NCBI GenBank assembly: GCA_937927885.1
Contig: CALEZJ010000323.1
Span: 1-17,183, forward strand
DNA length: 17,183 bases
Direction of reading: 5' to 3'
Source: an uncultured Paracoccaceae bacterium
GTDB taxonomy: Bacteria; Pseudomonadota; Alphaproteobacteria; Rhodobacterales; Rhodobacteraceae
Position 1 is the first letter of the stretch, and the number at the start of each line of letters is the position of its first letter. Of this stretch, positions 1 through 6,971 are shown piece by piece. A model generated the notes under the pieces. It was not told where the DNA came from. It searched no databases and worked only from the letters and a program-made list of their open reading frames with translations. The position numbers and the translations under genes were made by a program.

Positions 1-1335
1 AGCGATCAGCCGGTCTATCTGGCGCTTTTTCGTCACCGGCGAGACCAGCATCATGTTGTGAAAGGGCGCAATCAGGCAGCCACGGTTCAAAAGGCCCAGA
101 TTCAACGCGGCCTCGACCAACGGCTGATGCGCCTTTGCCGCCTCGGCGCCAGACTGCAACGGCCCCGGCGCGCAGATGAACTCGACCCGCGCGCCCACCC
201 GCACCACATGCCAGGGCAGAGCATGGCGCGCGATCACCGCCGAAAGCCCGGCCTCCAGCCGCGCGGCACCCCGCTCCATCCGGGCGAAATTCCCCTCGGT
301 CATCACGTCGGAAAGGGTCGCTTCGAGGGCGGCGAATTGCAGCGGGTTGGCCGACAATGTCGTGCCCATCCCCGAATGACCCGCGGGTCGCGCCGCATCG
401 GCGCGCGCATAGCCCTCGGCCACCGCGGGCGTCATGCCCCACAGCGCCGCCGGAACCCCGCCCGCGACACATTTGCCGACCACAAGGATATCCGGTTCCA
501 ACCCGTGCACCCGGCTGTAGCCCCCGCGCCCCGAGGATTGCGTATGCGTCTCGTCGATCATCAACAGCGCACCATATTTGCGCGTCAGAGCGCGCAACCC
601 GGCGTGAAAACCGGGCCGGGGCAGTACCATGCAGGAATTGGTCATCACGGGTTCGGTCAGCACTGCCGCCACCTCGCCCGAGGCCAGCGCCGCCTCGACC
701 CCAGCCAGATCGTTGAACTCGACACAAACCGCGCCCAGCGCCAGATCCGCGACCTGCCCCATCAGCCCGGGGCGGTTGACCGTCTGCCCCCCGTCCAGCG
801 CCACCATCGCGTCATCGACCGTGCCATGGTAACAGCCGTTGAATACCAGCACCTTGCGCCGCCCCGTCACCGCCCGCGCCACCCGCAACGCAAACCGGTT
901 GGCGTCGGTTGCCGTGGTCGCAACCTGCCAGACCATCGGGCCAAACACGTCGCGCACCAGCAACCCCACCCGCATCGCCGCCTCGGAGGGCAGCATGTAG
1001 GTCAACCCCCGTCCCGCCTGCGCCCGGATCGCCCGTGCCACCGGCCCCGGCGAATGGCCGAACATCGACCCGGTATCCCCCAGGCAGAAATCGTCGATCT
1101 CGAACCCGTCCGCGTCGACCAGCCGCGCCCCCTTGGCAGAGCGCACCACCAGAGGAAAGGGCGATGGCCAGTCGCGCATCCAGTGCATCGGCACGCCCGA
1201 CAGCCAGGCCGACGCCCCCGCCTCGAGCGCCGCCCGCGATGCCTGGCGCACCGCCGAAAACCGCGCCGCCTCGCGCGCAGCAAAGGCCGACAGTTTCCCG
1301 GCCTTCAACCCGGCCATCAAAGGATCAGAGGACAT
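1..1335 (-). CDS. class III PLP-dependent aminotransferase (glutamate-1-semialdehyde-aminomutase-like), C-terminus outside the window
   Basis: Reading the minus strand from the ATG at 1335 gives 445 uninterrupted codons that run off the left edge, so the 3' end is missing. Fold-type I class III transaminase features are visible. Asp261 in an IDETHT motif should contact the PLP ring nitrogen. Lys288 in VVGKCVAGGVP should form the Schiff base. A TDANRFALRVAR stretch matches the cofactor-phosphate segment, followed by a CYHG motif. The enzyme is cytosolic and should move an amino group, or isomerise it as in glutamate-1-semialdehyde aminomutase. The substrate cannot be read from sequence. The start is supported by a GGGAG Shine-Dalgarno just upstream. 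It lies 117 bp downstream of the DUF1989 gene on the same strand and has its own putative promoter in that gap. The two probably serve one nitrogen-compound pathway. Family call is firm; it is unlikely to be the haem-pathway HemL, because of the context and divergent motifs. Confidence 0.88.
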   Translation of the reverse strand, partial: MSSDPLMAGLKAGKLSAFAAREAARFSAVRQASRAALEAGASAWLSGVPMHWMRDWPSPFPLVVRSAKGARLVDADGFEIDDFCLGDTGSMFGHSPGPVARAIRAQAGRGLTYMLPSEAAMRVGLLVRDVFGPMVWQVATTATDANRFALRVARAVTGRRKVLVFNGCYHGTVDDAMVALDGGQTVNRPGLMGQVADLALGAVCVEFNDLAGVEAALASGEVAAVLTEPVMTNSCMVLPRPGFHAGLRALTRKYGALLMIDETHTQSSGRGGYSRVHGLEPDILVVGKCVAGGVPAALWGMTPAVAEGYARADAARPAGHSGMGTTLSANPLQFAALEATLSDVMTEGNFARMERGAARLEAGLSAVIARHALPWHVVRVGARVEFICAPGPLQSGAEAAKAHQPLVEAALNLGLLNRGCLIAPFHNMMLVSPVTKKRQIDRLIA

Positions 1336-1359
1336 GGATACTCCCGGTTACGGAATTTG

Positions 1360-1388
1360 ATCATATTCCTGCCGTCACCGAAAGCCAA
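1360..1388 (-). promoter_or_regulatory. sigma-70-type promoter for the aminotransferase gene
   Basis: On the minus strand, TTGGCT (1388-1383) and TATGAT (1365-1360) are separated by exactly 17 bp. They match the -35 consensus at 4 of 6 positions and the -10 consensus at 5 of 6. The predicted start point would leave a short leader containing the GGGAG ribosome-binding site before the ATG at 1335. This suggests the aminotransferase can be transcribed independently of the upstream DUF1989 gene. It is a motif call only. Confidence 0.45.
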
Positions 1389-1427
1389 GCCCCCGCCCCT
1401 TCATTCTGCCCCAAATACGCCCCTTGC

Positions 1428-1443
1428 GACACTGGCCACTGTC
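1428..1443. repeat. near-perfect 16-bp palindrome between the DUF1989 and aminotransferase genes
   Basis: GACACTGGCCACTGTC pairs with its own reverse complement at 14 of 16 positions; only positions 5 and 12 fail. It begins 10 bp past the DUF1989 stop codon and lies about 40 bp upstream of the aminotransferase -35 element. It could be an operator for a dimeric regulator or an attenuating hairpin. No U-tract follows it on the minus strand, so a simple terminator is less likely. Confidence 0.3.
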
Positions 1444-1452
1444 TCGCCGGCG

Positions 1453-2319
1453 TCACATCCCGTGACTGCGGTCATAGCCATTGGGCGCGGCGGGTGCCCA
1501 CCAGCCCCCCAGCGCGGCAGGATCCGTCTCGAACACCTCGACCAGCAAGGGGTGGCAGACCGCCGCATCCGACGAATGCTCTGCCCCGCAATCGCCCCCC
1601 GGACAGGCCGACAGCACGCCCAGAAGGTCGATCTCGGCAAGGAACTCGACGTGATCCCCCGCGCGTACCGGGCTGGCCTTCATGAAATACTGCCCCGTAT
1701 CGGCGGTGAAGCCCGTGCACATGAAGACATTGAGCACGTCATGCACCAACCGCTCGGCGCCCGCGACGCCCTCGGCCGCCAAGGCCCGCGTCAGGTTCGA
1801 GTGGCAGCAATGATGATACATCTCGCCCCCCGACAGCAGCCAGTGCGTATAGGGATCGCAGCGCGTGCCGATCACGTCATGCACCCGCCCGCCATAGGCG
1901 TCGGTTCCGTACCAGGCCAGCGTGTCGGCAACCATGGTCGCCATCGGCCTGAGCCAGGGAAAATTCGACCACATCCGCTGGCCCGGGGTCAGATGCGTGC
2001 CATGGAGCGCGCGGGTCTTGCCGGAAAAGAACCGCTCCTCGGGGTTGGCTGCGTTGAAGAGATTCAGATCGCCCACCTGCGCCCCTTCGGGACACGAGAT
2101 GCGAAAGAACGACCCCGCAGGCACGCGAAACGCCGCTGCCTCGCGCGGGGGGACAACGACCCGTGCGCCCGGCCGCGCCGTGACGCGCGCCGCACGGATA
2201 CGGGTCATGTCGGGTTGCGGCAAGGTCTCGACCGGATAGCAGATCACCGGGCGCAGGCCGCGGCGTTCGGCGGCATCGGCGGGTTCACGGGCAACAGGCG
2301 GGACGGACATGGCGGGCAT
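1453..2319 (-). CDS. DUF1989 (urea carboxylase-associated family) protein
   Basis: A 288-residue soluble protein matching the DUF1989 family over most of its length. Recognisable blocks are VGDLNLFNA (residues 82-90), a GKTRALHGTHLTPGQR block near 100-115, and HDVIGTRC (148-154). These are followed by a CCHSN cluster (171-175) and a C-terminal CPGGDCG segment (239-245). The Cys/His residues fit a metal-binding hydrolase site. Established knowledge: some family members (CgdA/CgdB) form a carboxyguanidine deiminase beside urea carboxylase. Here there is a single copy and no urea carboxylase in the window, so that exact role cannot be assumed. The start at 2319 is supported by AAGAAGG a few bases upstream; an ATG nine bases further in is an alternative. 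It is divergent from the PAS kinase across about 100 bp and is followed on its own strand by the aminotransferase. The substrate is unknown, with amidine or urea-like compounds as an inference. Confidence 0.87.
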   Translation of the reverse strand: MPAMSVPPVAREPADAAERRGLRPVICYPVETLPQPDMTRIRAARVTARPGARVVVPPREAAAFRVPAGSFFRISCPEGAQVGDLNLFNAANPEERFFSGKTRALHGTHLTPGQRMWSNFPWLRPMATMVADTLAWYGTDAYGGRVHDVIGTRCDPYTHWLLSGGEMYHHCCHSNLTRALAAEGVAGAERLVHDVLNVFMCTGFTADTGQYFMKASPVRAGDHVEFLAEIDLLGVLSACPGGDCGAEHSSDAAVCHPLLVEVFETDPAALGGWWAPAAPNGYDRSHGM

Positions 2320-2391
2320 TGCACCTTCTTGGGACAGGAACCGGATGCCCGGCGGAACGCCGGAACAGCCGACCCGAAGTCTCGCGCAACA

Positions 2392-2419
2392 GTTAACGGT
2401 TTTTCAAGCTGTTTACGGT
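2392..2419. promoter_or_regulatory. direct repeat in the divergent promoter region (possible operator)
   Basis: GTTAACGGT (2392-2400) and GTTTACGGT (2411-2419) agree at 8 of 9 positions and are spaced 19 bp apart, close to two helical turns. They sit in the roughly 100 bp between the DUF1989 start and the kinase start, in a locally AT-rich patch. They could be tandem binding half-sites for a regulator of one or both divergent genes. I saw no clear -35/-10 pair for either gene here. Confidence 0.3.
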
Positions 2420-2432
2420 CTTGCTGGCTGAT

Positions 2433-5400
2433 ATGCTTGCGCGCTCTGACCGACATGGACCCGCCCGGATGGATGAAGGCCCCTACCCCCTGCGAAACGT
2501 GACCGCGCCCACCGAGGCCCTGGCGCGCACCGTGGTGGATTTGCTGGCGCTCTTGCTGCAGCCCCAGGGGCCCGACCCGCTCGAGGTTGTCGAGGCGCAG
2601 CTGCCCCGCCTGAGCGCGGCACTGGGCGCGCGCCTTGCCTGGGTTTGCCTGGTCGGCAAGGCGCGCCCTGCGCTGACCTTCGGTGCCTGCCCGGACCGGC
2701 TGCCTGGCCTTCCCGATGGGCAGACGGCGGCCTTTCTGGGTCAGGATGGCTCCGAGATCGCCGGGCAAGGTGCGGTCCACACGTCGCTCCTCGCGCTGGA
2801 GGGCAACGGGCGGCGGCTGGGGCTGCTGGGCCTGGGCGGCATCGGTCGCGCCCTTGCCGCAGGGGATCGCGCGCTGCTGGTCAGTCTTGCCAGTGGCGTC
2901 GGCGGTGCGCTGGGTGCGGCCGCTCTCTCGTCGCCCCCTCCCGCCGACCCGCCGCTTTCGGATGTCGAGGGACGGCTTCGCGCGACGCTTTCCGCGATGC
3001 CCGAACTCGTGCTCGAGGTCGATCTCGACGGGCGCTGCATCGACCTGCATTGCTCGGCGCCCGACATGCTGGCCGGACCCACCGACCGCATCATCGGCAA
3101 CCTGATCGAGGAAACGATCCCGCCCGAAGTGGCGAGGCTGCAGCGGGCGGGCATGGCACGGGCGTTGCGCAAGGGGGTCGTGCATCTGCGCCCCTATTGC
3201 ATCCGCCATGACTCGCGTGATGCATGGTATCATACCACCATCGCCCCCCGCATGGGCCGCGAAGGCTGCACCGGCTTCGTGTTCCGCATCCGCGATGCCA
3301 CCCAGGACCATGAACGGGCCAGCGAACTCGCCATGCTGGGCGAGGTCACGCAAAGCATGCCAAACCAGGCGCTGGTCCTCGATGCCGACTGTCGGATCAT
3401 CTGGGCCAACCGCGCGGTCGAGGAGAAGGCGGGAATGCCGCTGGCGCGGTTTCGGGGACGCTCGATCTGGGACCTCGCGGATCCCTCGGTCCCGTCCCAG
3501 ACCGTTGCAGCGATCCGACGCGCCTTCGACAGTCGCCAGCCGCTGCGCGTCGACGTCGCAAAGACCAACATCCGGGGCGAACCGATCTGGGTCGATCTCT
3601 CGATCCAGCCGATCCACACCGGCGGCGTGGCTGCGCGCGGCTTTACCCTGATCGAAAGCGACATCACCGAACTCAAGCGCCACGAAGCCGCGCTGGAACA
3701 GATGGCCCGCGCCGCCGAGCAGGCGCATGCAAGGCTGTATTCGGCCATCGAATCGCTGCCGGACGGTCTTGTCTATTTCGATGCCGAGGACCGGCTGGTG
3801 CTGTGCAACGCGCGCTACCGCGATTTCTTTCCGCATACCGGTCACCGGCTGGTGCCAGGCGTGCGATTCGACGACTTCCTGCGCGAGGCGCTTGCAGCCG
3901 GCGAATTCCCCGAGGCCGCGGGACGCGAGGAGGCCTGGCTTGCCGACCGGCTGGGCAATCACCTGCTGCCCGAGTTCACGACCGAGTTCCATCTCTCGGG
4001 CGGTCGGGTGATCCGCGCGCATGAACGTCAGACACCGGAAGGCGGCCGTGTCGGCCAGCGCATCGACGTGACCGACCTGCGCCGCGCCGAGGCCCGGCTG
4101 CAGGATGTGCTGGCCTCGGCGCGGCTGGGGATCTGGGAATTCGACTGCGTCCGGGCAACGACCCGCTACAACGGCCAATGGCTGGAGATGCTGGGCCTGC
4201 CCGAGTCGCTGGGCGGCGACCTCACGCCCGAACTCTGGGCCTCGCTGATCCACCCGGCCGATCGCGACAAGCTGGCCGACATGACCCGCGCGATGCGTCG
4301 TGGCGATCTCGCCGATTTCGAGGGCGAGTTCCGGATGCGCCACGACCGGGGGCACTGGGTGCACATCCTCGCCCGGGGCAAGGTCATCCACCGGGATGCG
4401 CAGGGCAAGCCGCTGCAGGTCAGCGGCATCGGCATCGACATGACCGAACGGCGCCAGACCGAGGGGCGGCTGCGCGCCATCCTCGAGGCCTCGTCGGTCG
4501 GCACCTGGCAACTGGACTGCGAAAACGGAAGCGTCGTCATCGACGAACAATATGCGGCGATGTTGGGCTACCGGCTGGACGAGGTGCTTCCCTGGACACA
4601 TGAACGCTTTGAATCCCTGGTCCATCCCGATGATCTCGATGGCCTGCGCAACCGGGTTTCGGGGCTTTATGGATCGGACAGCGGATCTGTGGCGCACGAA
4701 TTCCGCATCCGGCACCGGGACGGTCACTATATCTGGATCCTGTCGCAGGCCCGGGTGCAACGCTGGTCCTCTCCCGGTGTCGCCGCCGAGGAAAGCGGCC
4801 TGCACATCGACATCACCGAACGCAAGGAACGCGAATTTGCCCTCGCCGCCGCCAAGCAGGCGCTCGAGGAGGCCCTCGCCGCGCAGCGCGTCTCCGAGCA
4901 ACGCTATGCCGATATCGTCGCGGTCAGCGACGAATGGTTCTGGGAGGTTGCGCCCGACCACACCATCCGCCATCTGACCTCGGGGTTCGAACGCACGACC
5001 GGGATCGGCGTACAGGCTCTGGTCGGGCAATCCCTGGACCGGCTGGTGCGCGACTCGGCGGATCGCTCGCTGCAGGATGACTGGAACTCGCTGGTCGAAC
5101 GCACCCGGCGGCGCGAAACCCTGAACGGCTTTCTGCTCAAATTGCCCGCGCGGGGCGAGCGGCCGCAGATCTGGCTGCGCATCAGCGGCTCGCCGTTCAA
5201 TGATCCCGGCGGGACCTATGCAGGCTATCGCGGGGCGGGCACCAATGTCAGCGCGCTGATCGCCGCGACCGAACGGGCCGAGGCCGCCAGCGAAGCCAAG
5301 TCACGCTTCCTCGCCAACATGAGCCACGAGTTGCGCACCCCGCTGACCGGCGTCCTCGGCATGGCCGAACTCCTGGCTGAAACCGACGTTTCGGACCGGC

Positions 5401-6437
5401 AGCGCGGGATGATCGACACCATCCGCACCTCGGGCGAGGGGTTGCTCACGATCCTGAACGACATCCTCGACCTCGCCAAGATCGAGGCCGGAAAGATGGT
5501 GGTCGAATCGCAACCCTACAGCCCCGCCGAGGTGATCGGCCGGGGCGAGGCGCTGTTTGCACCGCGCGCGGCCACCGCCGACCTCGCGCTGAGCGTCCCG
5601 ATCACGCCCGAGCTTGCCACCCCGCGACAGGGCGATTCGAACCGGCTCCTGCAGATCCTGACCAATCTGGTTGGCAACGCGATCAAGTTCACCACCGAGG
5701 GTTCGGTCACGCTGCAGGCCCGCATCGACCACGCCCCGAGGCCGAACCTGCTGATCACGGTCACGGATACCGGCATCGGCATGAGCAAGGACCAGCTGAC
5801 GCGGGTCTTCGAAGAGTTCGAACAGGCGGAAACCTCGACCGCGCGGCGCTTTGGCGGCACCGGGCTGGGACTGTCGATCACCCGTCGTCTGGTCGCCCTG
5901 ATGGGCGGCAGCATCGACATCCGCAGCGAAGTGGGCAAGGGCACCTGCGTGACGCTGGTCCTGCCTGCGCCACTCGCCAGCCCGTCGGCGCCATCCCGGC
6001 CCGTGGCCGCTCCGACCCAAAAGCCGCCCCGCAGCGAGGGGTTGCGCATCCTCGTTGCTGACGACAACCAGACCAACCGGCGCATTCTGGAAACCATGCT
6101 GGCGGGACTTGGCGCGCGGGTTGCGCTGGCGCGTGACGGTCACGCCGCCTGCGCGCTGTTCACGCCCGGCGCCTTTGACGGTTTGATGCTGGACATCTCG
6201 ATGCCCGGCCTCGACGGGATCGAGACCCTGACGCGCATCCGCGCGGTCGAGGCTGCGGCAGGAACAGGGCCCGTCCCCGCCGTGGCGGTGACGGCGAATG
6301 CCATGCAGCATCAGGTCGATGCCTATCGGGCGGCGGGATTTGACGACCATGTCGCGAAACCCTTCCGCAAGGAGGCTTTGGCGCGCGCGCTTGACCTGAT
6401 CGCGGCGGGGCGCGCCGCGGCTCCGGATCTGCCCTGA
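2433..6437 (+). CDS. soluble multi-PAS hybrid sensor histidine kinase with C-terminal receiver
   Basis: From the ATG at 2433 the protein is 1334 residues. Residues 20-165 may be a GAF-like sensor. Six PAS-like units follow, starting near 182, 305, 434, 560, 683 and 824; the fourth and fifth have PAS_3-type HP(A/D)D and IDMTER/IDITER signatures. A coiled linker is followed by HisKA with the phosphoacceptor His965 (MSHELRTPL). The HATPase domain has N box Asn1082, DTGIG at 1112 and GGTGLGL at 1141. The receiver has acidic Asp1210/1211, phosphoacceptor Asp1254 and Lys1309. No membrane segment is visible, so it should sense a cytosolic cue, possibly redox, oxygen, light or a ligand. Autophosphorylation and transfer to its own receiver are expected. 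No separate response regulator or Hpt protein is adjacent, so the output is unknown. The start is uncertain: TTG 2421 and ATG 2469 are in-frame alternatives and none has a strong ribosome-binding site. Confidence 0.93.
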   Translation: MLARSDRHGPARMDEGPYPLRNVTAPTEALARTVVDLLALLLQPQGPDPLEVVEAQLPRLSAALGARLAWVCLVGKARPALTFGACPDRLPGLPDGQTAAFLGQDGSEIAGQGAVHTSLLALEGNGRRLGLLGLGGIGRALAAGDRALLVSLASGVGGALGAAALSSPPPADPPLSDVEGRLRATLSAMPELVLEVDLDGRCIDLHCSAPDMLAGPTDRIIGNLIEETIPPEVARLQRAGMARALRKGVVHLRPYCIRHDSRDAWYHTTIAPRMGREGCTGFVFRIRDATQDHERASELAMLGEVTQSMPNQALVLDADCRIIWANRAVEEKAGMPLARFRGRSIWDLADPSVPSQTVAAIRRAFDSRQPLRVDVAKTNIRGEPIWVDLSIQPIHTGGVAARGFTLIESDITELKRHEAALEQMARAAEQAHARLYSAIESLPDGLVYFDAEDRLVLCNARYRDFFPHTGHRLVPGVRFDDFLREALAAGEFPEAAGREEAWLADRLGNHLLPEFTTEFHLSGGRVIRAHERQTPEGGRVGQRIDVTDLRRAEARLQDVLASARLGIWEFDCVRATTRYNGQWLEMLGLPESLGGDLTPELWASLIHPADRDKLADMTRAMRRGDLADFEGEFRMRHDRGHWVHILARGKVIHRDAQGKPLQVSGIGIDMTERRQTEGRLRAILEASSVGTWQLDCENGSVVIDEQYAAMLGYRLDEVLPWTHERFESLVHPDDLDGLRNRVSGLYGSDSGSVAHEFRIRHRDGHYIWILSQARVQRWSSPGVAAEESGLHIDITERKEREFALAAAKQALEEALAAQRVSEQRYADIVAVSDEWFWEVAPDHTIRHLTSGFERTTGIGVQALVGQSLDRLVRDSADRSLQDDWNSLVERTRRRETLNGFLLKLPARGERPQIWLRISGSPFNDPGGTYAGYRGAGTNVSALIAATERAEAASEAKSRFLANMSHELRTPLTGVLGMAELLAETDVSDRQRGMIDTIRTSGEGLLTILNDILDLAKIEAGKMVVESQPYSPAEVIGRGEALFAPRAATADLALSVPITPELATPRQGDSNRLLQILTNLVGNAIKFTTEGSVTLQARIDHAPRPNLLITVTDTGIGMSKDQLTRVFEEFEQAETSTARRFGGTGLGLSITRRLVALMGGSIDIRSEVGKGTCVTLVLPAPLASPSAPSRPVAAPTQKPPRSEGLRILVADDNQTNRRILETMLAGLGARVALARDGHAACALFTPGAFDGLMLDISMPGLDGIETLTRIRAVEAAAGTGPVPAVAVTANAMQHQVDAYRAAGFDDHVAKPFRKEALARALDLIAAGRAAAPDLP

Positions 6438-6971
6438 AGGCGCCGTTGGGCCGGGGCTGCGCCAGCCACCCGCGCGATTTGCGCCCGAGGACCTTCATGC
6501 GGGCACCGGGCGATCCCCGGCCCCCTTTGCCGCGGGCGATCCGACCGAGGCCGCGCGGGCATCGCCGGTGCCACGCGCCGATACCGGCCCGCAAACCGAA
6601 GGGGCGACTCAAGTATCGGGAAACCGAAGGGAATCCGGCAAGCGGCCAACATCCGCGCCCGGTCGGGCAAGGTCGGGCATGGTCGGATGCGCGGCACCGA
6701 AACGGGCAAGCGGCGTCAAGTGAATGATCGGCATTCCGCGTCGCTCCCTCGGCACCGCACGCGCCGAGCGGCACCCGGCCCCGGTCCAGCGGGCCAAATG
6801 GTCGCGTGTCGTATCGTTTCCGGCGCTGGCTGCGCGATCCGGTTCTCCACATCGACTGACCGGCGACACCGCCCTGCGCGCCTGCCGCGATCCGGCCCGG
6901 CTGTTGGGCGCTGTCCCCTTTCCTTTTCCCGTCCCGCGTCCTAGCTCTGGCAGGCGTAACAGGGGGCGGGC
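6438..6971. other. 534-bp intergenic region between the kinase and hydantoinase genes
   Basis: No open frame here has convincing coding character. Visible structure includes a small inverted repeat CCGGG/CCCGG (6506-6520) that might help end the kinase transcript. There is a threefold 10-bp tandem repeat (6661-6690), two copies of AAACCGAAGGG around 6595-6630, and an inverted repeat GAATG/CATTC (6722-6736). A run of TTTCC/CCC pyrimidines near 6917-6935 leads into the hydantoinase leader. A 41-codon minus-strand frame ends near 6609 but has no further support. Confidence 0.6.
6661..6690. repeat. threefold 10-bp tandem repeat upstream of the hydantoinase gene
   Basis: Three consecutive 10-bp units read GGTCGGGCAA, GGTCGGGCAT and GGTCGGATGC. 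The first two differ only at the last base and the third keeps GGTCGG. The period equals one helical turn, so each unit would present the same DNA face. This could be a phased regulator-binding array or simply slippage in GC-rich spacer DNA. Confidence 0.5.

Noticed and set aside
58..2502. 814-codon plus-strand frame across the left region
   Set aside because: It is antisense to the aminotransferase and DUF1989 genes, both of which have catalytic or family motifs and ribosome-binding sites.
2244..5030. 928-codon open frame on the minus strand opposite the PAS kinase
   Set aside because: The plus strand carries unmistakable PAS signatures throughout. The antisense frame has no domain, is rich in Arg, Gln, His and Gly, and arises from high-GC codon bias.
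6506..6520. Rho-independent terminator after the kinase
   Set aside because: The stem is only five base pairs with no T-run; not strong enough to list as a terminator.
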